Below, piece by piece: positions 17,535 through 27,743 of a DNA stretch of 64,000 bases. The stretch spans positions 1 through 64,000 of the forward strand of contig JAHHIE010000018.1 in assembly GCA_019358945.1 (NCBI GenBank), written 5' to 3'. The position numbers were made by a program, and so were the translations under genes. This DNA comes from Stenomitos rutilans HA7619-LM2. Lineage in GTDB: Bacteria; Cyanobacteriota; Cyanobacteriia; Leptolyngbyales; Leptolyngbyaceae. The notes below the pieces were generated by a model that was not told the origin of the DNA, made no database searches, and was given only the letters and a program-made list of their open reading frames with translations. Positions within the stretch are counted from its first letter, which is position 1. Each line of letters starts with the position of its first letter.

Positions 17535-20111
17535 ATGAAGCCATTTTTGTTGATTCACTCCCTATGCTTAATCAGTACTACCTCTTTACTGATGGTTCCA
17601 ATCGTGCAGGCTCATGAAACGGCACAACTATCGTCTACTGCTACGACTAAACTTCGCGACTTGAAGCAGCCTGCTAAAACCATCAAAGAGTGGCTGACTC
17701 AAGTTGAAACCACCCCCGATGTCTCACTTGTAAAAGTGATAGGAGTCGCCCTTGAACGTAGCGAAGCAGGTTTGAACATTACTCTGGAAACAGCTGATGG
17801 AAAACCATTGCAGGTAGATGCCACAAAGTTTCGCGCAGAGGGTAACAGCTTGGTTGCAGACATTCCCAACGCGGTGTTGTCACTGACATCGGCTCAGGAA
17901 TTTAGCGCGGAGAACCCTACCGGAGACATTACTAGCGTGCGGATGACGCAAGTGGATGCGAGCAGCATTCGGGTGAATGTGGCAGGGAAAGATGCACTGC
18001 CCAAGTCAGAGGTGACATTGAAAACGGCAGGACTGGCATACAGCCTCAATCCAGAAGGGCAAACACCGGAAGAAGAATTGGTGGTGACAGGAAATCGCCC
18101 CGGTTCTCCCTACTTCGCCCCTAACGCCTCCAGCGCCACCCGTACCGACACGCCGATTCGCGATACTCCGGTATCCATTCAGGTGGTGCCCAAAGAAGTA
18201 ATTGAAGCCCAGCAGTCCACTCGCATTGAAGAAGTACTGCGAAACGTCAGTGGCGTAACGTTCCAAGGCACTAACTTTGGTCGCAGTAGTGATTTTGCCA
18301 TTCGTGGTTTTGGTGCCTCTTACACAACGTTGCCCCTCTTGCGTGATGGTTTCCGACTCTACAGTTTCGTTCAGGGGTTTCCAGAGCTTGCCAATTTGGA
18401 ACGGGTGGAAGTGCTGAAAGGTCCGGCTTCCATCTTGTATGGAGATATTCAACCCGGTGGATTGGTGAACCTGGTGTCGAAGCAACCACTGAGCCAGCCA
18501 TTTTACGAAGTGGAATTGCAAGTGGGTAGCCGCAACCTGGTGCGCCCCCGGTTTGACATTTCTGGACCTCTGACGGCGAATGGCAATCTGCTTTATCGGT
18601 TGAATGGGCTATATCAACACGCCGATACCTTCCGCGATTACAGCACCGAGCAAAATCGGTACTTCATTGCGCCTGCCTTAAGCTGGAAGATTGATCCAAA
18701 CACTGACCTGAACCTTTCCCTGGAGTACACCTACGATAAGCGTCCAGCCGATCGAGGTATCTCTGCCTTTGGCAATGGTGTGGCACCCGTACCGCGCGAT
18801 CGCGTGTTCAACGAACCCGATGACACGATTACCAACAAATTCACGAGCGTTGGCTACAACTTAGAGCATCGCTTTAGCGAGAATTGGAAAATTCGCAATG
18901 CCTTTCGTTACATCGCGACCGACTACAGTTTCAACCTGATTGCGCTGCCCTTGTCGCTGATTGAACCGCAAGGCACGCTGCTGCGATTTTTTGCGGATCA
19001 GGATGGTACTGAAAAATCGTATTCCGTGCAAACCAATGTGCAGGGCAAATTCAATACTGGATCAGTGAGACACGTTTTTCTGTTTGGGGTTGATTTTAAC
19101 CATAGTGATCAGACCAATGTGACGATCGGCGACTTTGTGAATCCCCTTCTCCTCGACATTTTTAACCCGGTGTACGGGCTAACTCCCCGACCTAATACCG
19201 CCTCCTTACCCGTTGTGGCTGATTAAACCGACAACATCAACCGGATAGGAATTTATTTGCAGGATCAGATTTATCTGTTGGATAACCTGATTGTGCTGGG
19301 AGGCTTGCGGTACGACACGGTACATCGCAAAACGACCAGCCCAGACGTGTTGTTTAGTCCCGGTGGAACGGACGTGACACAAGATGAAGATGCACTGATT
19401 CCCCGCGTCGGCATTGTCTATCAACCGATCCCAGAACTATCGCTCTACGCCAGCTATTCCCAATCGTTTTCACCTAACACTGCCACCACATCCAGCGGAA
19501 ACCCTCTGCAATCAGAGCGCGGCGAGGGGTACGAGTTGGGCATCAAAGCCGAACTGCTAAACCGTAAACTCTTTGCCACGCTCACCTATTTTGACATTAC
19601 CAAACGCAAAGTGGCAGTGACTGATCCCAATAATTCCTTCTTTTCTATCGCCACAGGCAAGCAGCGCAGCACTGGTGTGGAACTGGACATCACCGGGCAA
19701 ATTCTGCCGGGATGGAATGTGATTGCCAGCTACGCCTACACCAACGCCAGGGTGACAGAAGACACCAACCCAGAGTTTGTCGGTAATCGTCTGGCCGGAA
19801 TTCCGTTCAATAGCGCGGGCTTGTGGACTACCTATGAGATTCAGAGTGGCAACCTGAAAGGCTTGGGCTTTGGGTTTGGCTTTAACCTGGTCGGCGAACG
19901 TCAGGGCGGCTTACCTAACAGTTTCCGGGTGGATAGCTATATCACACCGAATGCGGCTATTTTTTATCACCGCGACAAGTTGAGACTGGCTGTGAATTTC
20001 AAAAATCTCTCGAATGCCAATTACATTGAGGCGGTTGGCACTGCCAGAGATTCCGGTCTTTATCCTGGTGAACCGTTCACCGTCATTGGCTCTGTGTCCT
20101 ATGACTTTTGA
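17535..20111 (+). pseudogene. TonB-dependent receptor copy 3, interrupted by one in-frame TAA
   Basis: An 859-codon receptor frame with signal peptide, AMIN domain, EEELVVTG, plug (TDTPIRDTPVSIQVVPKEVI; GPASILYGDIQPGGLVNLV) and a barrel ending VSYDF. It is split by TAA at 19224-19226 (codon 564), and the same frame then continues without any other defect to 20111. Copy 4 reads PVVIDDLTSQNRLGLYLQDQ here, and copy 3 reads PVVAD-stop-TDNINRIGIYLQDQ. Only one base change (for example CAA to TAA) is needed to explain it. It is therefore a very young pseudogene, a read-through case or a sequencing error. The truncated 563-residue product lacks half the barrel. Confidence 0.9.
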
Positions 20112-20161
20112 GCAAGCTTAATTTCTAATCCAACTAACTTGAATTTGTGAGAGAACATCGC

Positions 20162-21271
20162 ATGACGTTCCGCAACCTGGCATTACGACTACATGGTTTC
20201 ATTGGCACTGTGATGGGATTATTGCTGGTTGTGAGCAGTCTCACAGGTGCCAGCATCGTGTTTCGTGAGGAACTGGATCACGCGCTCCATCGATCGCTCC
20301 AATCAGCCACTCCCCAAGCCGAACAGGTTTCCATCGACACCATTCTTACCCCTGTACAGGCTGCTCACCCCAGTTTGCCATTGCAGTTTGTTATGTTTCC
20401 TCGCAAACCAGATGAAACCTATCTGGTCGCTATGAAGGAACCCAACGGACATCGGCTAGAAACCTTTGTCAACCCCTATACAGGTGCAGTGCTAGGAGAA
20501 CGAGTGTGGGAACGATCGCCGATCGGGTTCCTTTATAGTCTGCATGAGGAACTGCTGTCAGGCACTGGAGGCATGGTAGTTATCGGTATAGCGGGCCTCT
20601 CTCTGCTGCTAACCGCCCTCACCGGAATCATCTTGTGGGCGGGTTGGCGTAGGCTGGCAAACGGGTTCAGAATTCGCTGGCACGCACCCACTGCTCTAGT
20701 GAGCTTTGACCTCCACAATGTAGGAGGTATAATCTCCGCCGTGTTTTTGCTCGTTCTGTCAGCAACCGGCATTGTGATTGTCGCTTTGCATGTGCTGCCA
20801 GCGCTAAGTACCCCACCTGCCGTAAAATCGGCACCGCAACCATCATCCCTTGCCTTGAGTGAGCTCCTGCGTAGAGCCGACGCCGCCATACCTGAAGGCA
20901 AGACAACTATGATGGTATTCCTCGAAACTGAACCCCAGACGGTTTCCATCCATAAAAAACTACCGAATCAAGAAACCGGGCGCTTTGACCTCAGCAGCGT
21001 GGAGATCGATCGCGCCAGCGGCAAGGTGTTGCAGACCAACAGAGTCGTGAAGCCAGAAGGGTTTTTCAAGGTAATTATAACGATCGCTGATCTACACTTC
21101 GGTACCTTTGGTGGGCTGGCAACGCGGGTTCTCTACGTCTTTATGGGTTTAATGCCTACCATTCTATTGATCACGGGCTTAATCACCTGGAAACGTAGAC
21201 GCGGACTATTAGCAAGACGCAACGCAGAGTTACAAATCGCGCAGCAAGCTCAGGTTAATCCCCTTCCTTAA
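20162..21271 (+). CDS. PepSY-associated TM protein (PiuB-like), copy 3
   Basis: A 369-residue member of the same family, more diverged than copies 1 and 2 but with the same order of helices and histidine motifs (LRLHGFIGTVMG; SLHEELLSG; DLHNVGG; DLHFGTFGGLATRVLYVF). It ends in a basic tail (WKRRRGLLARR). The ATG at 20162 is preferred to a GTG at 20147. It appears intact although its partner receptor upstream is interrupted. Confidence 0.87.
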   Translation: MTFRNLALRLHGFIGTVMGLLLVVSSLTGASIVFREELDHALHRSLQSATPQAEQVSIDTILTPVQAAHPSLPLQFVMFPRKPDETYLVAMKEPNGHRLETFVNPYTGAVLGERVWERSPIGFLYSLHEELLSGTGGMVVIGIAGLSLLLTALTGIILWAGWRRLANGFRIRWHAPTALVSFDLHNVGGIISAVFLLVLSATGIVIVALHVLPALSTPPAVKSAPQPSSLALSELLRRADAAIPEGKTTMMVFLETEPQTVSIHKKLPNQETGRFDLSSVEIDRASGKVLQTNRVVKPEGFFKVIITIADLHFGTFGGLATRVLYVFMGLMPTILLITGLITWKRRRGLLARRNAELQIAQQAQVNPLP

Positions 21272-21363
21272 AACGTTTGGGTGCAATGCTTCAATGCCAT
21301 CTTCTCTCTAGTCTACTGGCCTAACTGACCAATATCCTATTCACTTGTGTGCGAGGATTCATT

Positions 21364-23925
21364 GTGAAAACTGTTTGGTTTATTCATTCCCTGTTGTGGC
21401 TTACTATCTTCGCTCCATTAACCATGCAATCGGTTCAAGGAAACGAAGGCACCAATATAGCTAAATCGGGATCAGATATTACTCGTATTCGTGATTTACC
21501 GCGATCGGCAACTACCGTCAACGATTGGATCAGTCAAATTGAGCAGACAACCACTCAAGCAACTGTACAAATTACGAGTGTGCGTTTGAATCCCACATCA
21601 ACGGGATTGGAAATTGTTTTAGACACACTTAATAATCAAGCGTTACAAGTAGATGCCACTAAATTCACCTCTGAAGGGAACGCGCTAACCGCCAGTATCT
21701 CCAACGCAGTACTGTCCTTACCCACTGGGAATGATTTCCGCGCAGATAATCCCACAGGCGACATCACCAACGTCATCGTCACTCAAGTCAATGCCACTAC
21801 TATTCAAATCAATGTAGCTGGAAAAGCTGGATTGCCCACCTCAGATGTAACGCTGAAAACCGGAGGACTGGCATACAGCCTTAATCCAGAAGGTCAAACA
21901 CCGGATGAGGAACTGGTGGTGACGGGCACTGGGCAGCGAGGATATTTTGTGCCGAATGCAACGGCTGGTACACGTACCGATACGCCGTTACGCGATGTGC
22001 CGCAAGCCATTCAGGTCATTCCACAGCAGATTATCCGGGAACAGCAGGTGACTCGCTTGGATGAAGCGCTTCGTAACGTCAGTGGGGTGACAGCGACCAA
22101 CTTTGCGGGAGGCTTCACAGATTTTACCATTCGCGGGTTTTCGGGTGCGCCAATCTTACGCGATGGGTTTCGGCAGTACGACTTTTTTCAATCCATTCCT
22201 GAAACGGCAAACTTGGAACGGATTGAAGTCCTTAAGGGTCCAGCTTCTATCCTGTATGGTGAAATTCAACCCGGTGGCGCGATCAATGTGGTGAGCAAAA
22301 AGCCGTTATCAAACCCGTTCTATGAAGCTGAACTCCAGGTTGGCAGTCGCGGCTTTGTTCGACCCCGGATTGATTTTTCTGGTCCCATTACAGCAAATGG
22401 CAATCTGCTTTACCGCTTGAATGCACTGTTTCAAAACGAAGATGGCTTTCGCGGATATGACCAGAACAATCAGCGAACATTCGTTTCGCCCAGTTTAACC
22501 TGGAAGATTGGCGATCGCACCGACATCACCTTTGAGTTAGGCTACATCAACGACAAGCGACCGTTAGATGCGGGTTTGGTTGCCTTTGGTACGGGAGTTG
22601 TTAGAGTGCCGCGCGATCGCATCACTAACGAATCGGCTGACAAAAGTGAACAGCGGTTTTTCAATGTTGGTTATAACTTCGAGCATCGTTTCAACGACAA
22701 CTGGAAAATCAACAACGCTTTCCGATTCTTCCAACAGCGGTTTATCTCCGATTTCTATTTTCCCGCTGCTTTTAACGAGGCAACAGGAGACTTATCCCGC
22801 TTCTTTACAACACGCGATTTAGATTTTCGCACCTATGCCCTTCAGACCAATGTCACAGGTAGATTTACCACAGGCTCTATCGCTCATACCCTGCTATTTG
22901 GCGTTGATCTGAGTCGCCAAACCGAGCGGTTTTTTGGACTATCAGATTTTTCACCACCCACCGTTATCAATCTTTTTGATCCGATTTATGGAGCCAATCC
23001 CAGACCTGACTTGGCAATTCTACCTGTCGTGATTGATGATCTGACCTCACAAAACAGGTTAGGGCTTTACCTGCAAGATCAGGTCGCCTTACTCGACAAT
23101 GTAAAACTTCTGGCAGGCGTGCGCTATGACACGGTGAAACAAATTAGGCAACGCGATCCTAACTTCTTTAATCCCATCAATTCTGAATCGACTCAAAATA
23201 ATGACGCGGTGACTCCTAGAGTGGGTCTAGTGTATCAACCCATTCCCGAAATTTCGCTCTACGGTAGCTACTCGCGATCGTTCAATCCCAACTCTGGTAC
23301 GACGGTCAGTGGCGCTTTTCTAGAACCGGAACGGGGGCGAGGCTACGAATTTGGGGTTAAGGCTGAATTGCTGAGAAGCAAGTTGTTTGCCACGTTAGCG
23401 TACTACAACATCACCAAACAGAATGTGGCAACGACTGATCCAGTGAATCCCGATTTTTCGATCGCCACTGGAGAACAACGTAGTCGCGGCGTTGAATTCG
23501 ATTTGTCAGGAGAGATTCTGCCCGGTTGGAATATCATTGCCGCTTATGCCTATACCGATGCGGAAGTCACCCAAGATTCTGCGATTCCCATTGGTAATCG
23601 TCTAGTGGGTGTGCCCAAAAATAACGCCAGCTTGTGGACAACCTACACGATTCAGCGGGGCGATTTACAGGGATTGGGCGTTGGGTTTGGGTTTAACTAT
23701 GTCAGCAACCGCGAGGGCGATTTAAACAACACCTATCGGTTGGGCGATTACTTTGTCACCAATGCCGCCATCTTTTACCGTCGAAATAACTACCGCCTAG
23801 CCATCAACATCAAAAACCTGTTTGATATTGACTACTTCGTGGCTTCCAACTCTGGCAGTCGTACCAGTGGCATTGAACCTGGTGCACCGTTAACCGTGAT
23901 TGGCTCCTTTTCGGTGGAGTTTTAG
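21364..23925 (+). CDS. TonB-dependent siderophore receptor with AMIN domain, copy 4
   Basis: An 853-residue receptor: signal peptide (to about QSVQG), AMIN domain (about 70-180), DEELVVTGTG, plug (TDTPLRDVPQAIQVIPQQII; GPASILYGEIQPGGAINVV) and barrel ending FSVEF. It is most similar to copy 3 in the plug and barrel. The GTG start at 21364 is chosen because GCGAGGA lies just upstream; an in-frame GTG at 21349 would add five residues. Unlike the other three it is not followed by a PepSY gene. Its last bases overlap an alternative start of the next frame, whose likely start is 23982. Confidence 0.92.
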   Translation: MKTVWFIHSLLWLTIFAPLTMQSVQGNEGTNIAKSGSDITRIRDLPRSATTVNDWISQIEQTTTQATVQITSVRLNPTSTGLEIVLDTLNNQALQVDATKFTSEGNALTASISNAVLSLPTGNDFRADNPTGDITNVIVTQVNATTIQINVAGKAGLPTSDVTLKTGGLAYSLNPEGQTPDEELVVTGTGQRGYFVPNATAGTRTDTPLRDVPQAIQVIPQQIIREQQVTRLDEALRNVSGVTATNFAGGFTDFTIRGFSGAPILRDGFRQYDFFQSIPETANLERIEVLKGPASILYGEIQPGGAINVVSKKPLSNPFYEAELQVGSRGFVRPRIDFSGPITANGNLLYRLNALFQNEDGFRGYDQNNQRTFVSPSLTWKIGDRTDITFELGYINDKRPLDAGLVAFGTGVVRVPRDRITNESADKSEQRFFNVGYNFEHRFNDNWKINNAFRFFQQRFISDFYFPAAFNEATGDLSRFFTTRDLDFRTYALQTNVTGRFTTGSIAHTLLFGVDLSRQTERFFGLSDFSPPTVINLFDPIYGANPRPDLAILPVVIDDLTSQNRLGLYLQDQVALLDNVKLLAGVRYDTVKQIRQRDPNFFNPINSESTQNNDAVTPRVGLVYQPIPEISLYGSYSRSFNPNSGTTVSGAFLEPERGRGYEFGVKAELLRSKLFATLAYYNITKQNVATTDPVNPDFSIATGEQRSRGVEFDLSGEILPGWNIIAAYAYTDAEVTQDSAIPIGNRLVGVPKNNASLWTTYTIQRGDLQGLGVGFGFNYVSNREGDLNNTYRLGDYFVTNAAIFYRRNNYRLAINIKNLFDIDYFVASNSGSRTSGIEPGAPLTVIGSFSVEF

Positions 23926-23981
23926 TGTTGCCGCTATCACTTGTCCAGACTTTTGTTGTTTCGTTTATTCGAGGAATTGAT

Positions 23982-24499
23982 ATGAACCGAGTCTTACTGA
24001 ATCTTTTGCTAGTCGTGAGTGGTGCGATCGCCACTGCCTGTCAACAGGCTTCCACACCGACCGCGAATCAGTTGACTCCTACTACAGCGCCATCCAATGT
24101 TTCTACCAATCAGGAAACGCCTCCAGCCACAAGCTTCAATGCAGAGATTTATCTCTTAGCCAATCCTGATGTTGCCAAGCAGATCAAAGCTGGAAAGTAT
24201 AAGTCAGCACTGGAGCATTACGAAAAAGTGGGTAAATCTGCGAAGAACGCTCAGGGAGAAGCGATTGAAGGCTTCTTCACCGACACGCCAGGAAACGACA
24301 CCATCAAAGGATTTGGGCCAAAGGCGGTGCCGATTATGCCCGTATTCAAAACTTCACGAAGGGTAAAGACGCTCTTGAACTAGCAGGGAAACCCGCTCAA
24401 TACAAATTTGCAGCGACCGATGGAAACTTTCGGGTTTCAACCGCAAGTGGGGATTTAGTGGCGCTCGTAGAGGGAGTTAAGCCGCTCAAAGTGACGTAA
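23982..24499 (+). pseudogene. Lipoprotein with NPDV-type motif, frameshifted
   Basis: ATG 23982 follows GAGGAATTGAT and begins a lipoprotein (lipobox IATAC). The mature part has the motif IYLLANPDVAKQIKAGKYKS-ALEHYEKVG found in cyanobacterial surface proteins, then an RTX-like TPGNDTIKGFG. Frame 1 then ends at 24383 with a nonsense tail. Another frame continues the protein naturally from about 24330: GGADYARIQNFTKGKDALEL ... ASGDLVALVEGVKPLKVT, stop at 24497-24499. A single missing base near 24325-24335 (or an extra two) explains this. It sits in the position where the other receptors have a PepSY gene. Confidence 0.8.
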
Positions 24500-24546
24500 A
24501 CTTCCAAAGAAGCTGGCATATTCATTATGAAATAATCAGGACTGTC

Positions 24547-25239
24547 ATGCGTAAAGATTCTAGAGCAAGCATTCTTAACGACCCAACGATTGAAGCAGTA
24601 TTAGATCGCCTGTATGAAGAAGCCGATCGACAAGTTGGTGCGTTACTTTGGCATTATTTACCCAAGCTACCTGGCTTATTTTTGGGTAAAGGCATTCAGT
24701 GGGATCAAACCAAAACCGAATTTTATCGTGATAAATATATTCCCATTGAGCGCGATCAAGGCGAGTTTTTGTATTTATTGGCGCGATCGCTCAATGCCAA
24801 AGCTATTGTTGAGTATGGCACCTCGTTTGGCATTTCAACCATCTATCTAGCAACTGCTGTAAGAGATAATGGCGGCGGCGTAGTGATTGGTACTGAAATG
24901 GTGCCTGAAAAAGTCATTCAAGCCAGAAAAAACATTGCTGATGCCGAGTTGGAAACCTACGTTGAAATTCGTGAAGGCAATGCCCTGGAAACGCTCCAGC
25001 ACTTGAATCAGCCGATTGATTTAGTGCTGATGGATGGATGGATTCATCTGGCGATCGACGTACTCAAGCTCCTCGATCCATTTATTCGACCGGGGGGCAT
25101 TGTTGTGTCTGATAACGTGGGAACGTTCAAGGATGACCTGAAACCCTACGTTGAGTTTTTGCAAGATCCTGTCAATGGTTATCGATCAGCAACGTTGGCG
25201 CTCAAAGCAGGCACTGAGTTTTCAGTGAAAGTAAGATGA
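24547..25239 (+). CDS. SAM-dependent O-methyltransferase-like protein
   Basis: A 230-residue class I methyltransferase fold. The SAM-binding region is AIVEYGTSFGISTIYLATA (about 89-107), followed by an acidic residue after a strand (VIGTEMVPEKV), GNALETL, and LVLMDGWIHLAIDVLKLLDP with a metal-site-like Asp. The C-terminal strands PGGIVVSDNVGTF are typical of the O-methyltransferase (Methyltransf_3/24) families. The substrate is unknown. It is the last gene of the receptor run, 47 bp after the broken lipoprotein, so a role in modifying a siderophore or cell-surface component is possible but unproven. Confidence 0.8.
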   Translation: MRKDSRASILNDPTIEAVLDRLYEEADRQVGALLWHYLPKLPGLFLGKGIQWDQTKTEFYRDKYIPIERDQGEFLYLLARSLNAKAIVEYGTSFGISTIYLATAVRDNGGGVVIGTEMVPEKVIQARKNIADAELETYVEIREGNALETLQHLNQPIDLVLMDGWIHLAIDVLKLLDPFIRPGGIVVSDNVGTFKDDLKPYVEFLQDPVNGYRSATLALKAGTEFSVKVR

Positions 25240-25735
25240 GTCGCGCTAATTCGTTGAAGATGAGTCATCGAACTCTACAACCTGCCAATCACACTCTATA
25301 GCATTGCAACCTTACCCAGTAACACGTCGATGTTTCTTTCTGTTTGGTCGGTTCATCTTTAAAAAGATATCCCAGAAGTAATTGCGCGAGATGCTGATGG
25401 TCATGAAGCTGATTCAGGTGAGTTCTCAAGCAAAATAGCTGAATTGCTAACTTGATGAGAATAAATAGCATCTATATAAATTACCTGATTAGAGACAGAA
25501 AGCAAGCGTGCTTAGCGTAAAGCGCACTGCTGAACTGTATTGAAATTGGGCGATCGCAGTAGCTAAGCAGCTATTAAGGTGTCTCTGGCTTTTGCCAATT
25601 CCTTTTTTTTACATTTCTTAACCGTAGCTTATTAGAAATCCCTCCCAATAAGTGTGCTACGATGCCCTTGAGTTTAATTGAGTAGTATTCTCAATAAATT
25701 GAAGTTTTTGACAACTTAATTCAGGAGAACAGTGT
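25240..25735. other. Intergenic region upstream of the IsiA-like gene
   Basis: About 500 bp with no accepted gene; a 60-codon minus-strand frame at 25289-25471 lacks domain or coding character. The right half is AT-rich promoter-like sequence and contains TGAGAAT at 25456-25462 and the inverted repeat at 25677-25695. A long untranslated leader is plausible. Confidence 0.6.
25677..25695. promoter_or_regulatory. Inverted repeat ATTGAG-N7-CTCAAT, candidate Fur operator
   Basis: Two perfect 6-bp arms spaced by TAGTATT, 41 bp before the start of the chlorophyll-binding gene. The right half contains ATTCTCAAT, the same core seen upstream of efeU. isiA genes are classical Fur targets in cyanobacteria, which makes an iron-responsive operator the best reading. 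Confidence 0.5.
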
Positions 25736-26776
25736 ATGGTCAGAACTACCGATCAACCGCTGGAAGCTGTTCCTTGGTGGGCAGGTAATGCTCGATTAAC
25801 CAATCTTTCTGGCAGGTTATTAGGTGCTCATGTCGCTCATGCTGGATTGATTGTGCTGTGGGCAGGAGCAATGACGTTGTTTGAGTTAGGTCATTTCAAT
25901 CCGCAACAGCCAATGTATGAGCAGGGATTAATTCTATTGCCTCACTTGGCGGCGCAAGGTTGGGGCGTAGGAGCAGGGGGGACTATTGTCAGCACTTACC
26001 CCTACTTTGTGATTGGAGCCTTGCATCTGATTTCATCGGCATTTTTAGGCTTTGGTGGCATTTTTCATTCGCTGCGTGGTCCAGAGAAGTTGGAACCCAA
26101 GTTTCAATTTTTTGGTTACGACTGGGCAGATACGAACAAGATGACAACCATCTTAGGCACTCATCTGGTGTTGCTGGGCGTGGGAGCGTTTCTGCTGGTT
26201 GCGAAAGCCATGTTCTTTGGTGGCTTGTATGATCCGGTCGTTGAAAACGTGCGGGTGATCACGAATCCTACCCTCAATCCCGCCATCATTTTTGGCTACC
26301 TTTTTGGTGCTATCGGTAAATTCTGGATTGCAGGAGTGAACAGTCTGGAAGATGTGGTGGGTGGTCATATTTGGGTGGGCTTGTTGCTGATTGGCGGAGG
26401 GCTGTTCCATATCGCAACTAAACCGTTTGCATGGACGCATCCTCTGTTTGTCTGGTCTGGAGAAGCGTATTTGTCTTACAGTCTGGGGGCGCTGGCGCTG
26501 ATGGGCTTTATTGCAACATTGTTCGTCTCAGTCAATACCACTGTATATCCCGAAGTATTTTATGGTCCGACGCTGGTGATTCGGCAAAACATTATTCCCT
26601 ACTTTGCCTCGCCTGATCCTGATTTCTTAAGCGCACGATCGTGGTTGGCAAATGCACATTTCTGGTTAGCGTTCTTCTTCCTGCAAGGGCACATCTGGCA
26701 CGCGTTACGGGCACGCGGGTTTGACTTCCGCAAAGGTCGGATTAATGACGCAGCAGTGCTACCACAACCCGTTTGA
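25736..26776 (+). CDS. CP43-like chlorophyll-binding antenna protein (IsiA/Pcb family)
   Basis: A 346-residue thylakoid membrane protein with six transmembrane helices of the CP43/IsiA/Pcb family. Landmarks are [33 protein letters not shown], the [16 protein letters not shown] helix, [28 protein letters not shown] and [29 protein letters not shown]. The histidines in these helices are the chlorophyll ligands of the family. It lacks the large lumenal loop of CP43, as expected for antenna members. Under iron limitation such proteins form rings around photosystem I or act as quenchers. AGGAGA precedes ATG 25736. The exact paralogue class (IsiA versus PcbC-like) is not certain. Confidence 0.93.
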   Translation: MVRTTDQPLEAVPWWAGNARLTNLSGRLLGAHVAHAGLIVLWAGAMTLFELGHFNPQQPMYEQGLILLPHLAAQGWGVGAGGTIVSTYPYFVIGALHLISSAFLGFGGIFHSLRGPEKLEPKFQFFGYDWADTNKMTTILGTHLVLLGVGAFLLVAKAMFFGGLYDPVVENVRVITNPTLNPAIIFGYLFGAIGKFWIAGVNSLEDVVGGHIWVGLLLIGGGLFHIATKPFAWTHPLFVWSGEAYLSYSLGALALMGFIATLFVSVNTTVYPEVFYGPTLVIRQNIIPYFASPDPDFLSARSWLANAHFWLAFFFLQGHIWHALRARGFDFRKGRINDAAVLPQPV

Positions 26777-26789
26777 ACAGTTTTTGGTG

Positions 26790-26837
26790 GTTAGTTTTTA
26801 GTAGTTAGAAGCAGTTATCTAACAACTAAGAGCTAAC
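26790..26837. repeat. Long hairpin between the two chlorophyll-binding genes
   Basis: Left arm 26790-26809 (starting GTTAGTTTTTAG) and right arm 26818-26837 (ending AGCTAAC) pair at 17 of 20 positions around an 8-base loop. It lies 14 bp after the isiA-like stop codon and could act as a transcript-stabilising or attenuating hairpin. There is no clear U-run after it, so it is not a classical terminator. GTTAG-rich repeats of this style are also dispersed elements in cyanobacteria. Confidence 0.6.
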
Positions 26838-26921
26838 AACTCTCTTAGAAATCTTCTCACAGTCAGAGCGGAGAACACTGAATTCAGTACTGTTTTGAAG
26901 TTTCTTCAAGGAGATCAATCA

Positions 26922-27203
26922 ATGACAGCAGTGATTACTGAAAGTCCTTATCAGCAACAAATTCCCAAAGTTGGCTGGTGGGCCGGTAACTTTCGTTTGA
27001 CTAATTTGTCGGGTAAACTGCTCGGTGCTCATGTGGCTCACGCTGCCTTAATTCTTTTGTGGGCGGGCAGCATGACCTTGTTTGAGTTATCGCGCTTTAT
27101 TCCGACCAAGCCAATGTATGAGCAAGGGCTGATTATCCTACCTCATTTAGCAACGCTGGGCTTTGGTGTGAGTGCAGGCGGACAAATCACCAACGTCTGT
27201 TGA
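26922..27203 (+). pseudogene. Second IsiA/Pcb-like gene, truncated after helix 1
   Basis: The frame from ATG 26922 (AAGGAGATC upstream) gives 93 residues closely matching the N-terminus of the gene at 25736: [40 protein letters not shown] ... [27 protein letters not shown]. It then ends abruptly as VC-stop, where the intact gene continues through [13 protein letters not shown]. The five remaining helices are absent, and the DNA after about 27200 is unrelated. It is a tandem duplicate cut by a rearrangement; the residual one-helix peptide is unlikely to bind chlorophyll normally. Confidence 0.88.
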
Positions 27204-27743
27204 GTGACGATTAGATAGACCACCAAGACAATTACATAGACCGCTCCAGAGAACACGATGTAGTCGTGCATTAGAGTGAACAAAAGCCGGACTGAGAGAG
27301 CCGGACTAAGGCAAGTAACTCATCTCATTCAAGTGAAGCGAAATCAAGATAAGCAAAGACACTAGAACTCGTTCACTGATTCCTTGAGAACGATTTAGTG
27401 CCAGCACCAGTGACATTTCAACAGGTTCAGCTGTACATGAACGCGAAGCAATTGGGACATTCCCAGATAAGAACGTGATCTGTTCCGCCGCAACCGCGTC
27501 ATTTACGATGCCCCTTGAACCAAGGGTTTCGTTGTGTTGTGCCAACTCACCCAGGGGTCTTCGCCTTCTATGACGTTTCTATTCGTCGGCTCGTCGGTTG
27601 GCCGCTGGCTTCCTCCAAACACTCCCTCGCGAGAATGCCCTTGCCTCAAGCTAGTGGTTATCGTCACTCGGAACTTTTAGGTTCATTTGGCCGTTGGTTC
27701 CACTACAGGGGACTTTCACCCCATGAGTTCACGCCCATGCTGG

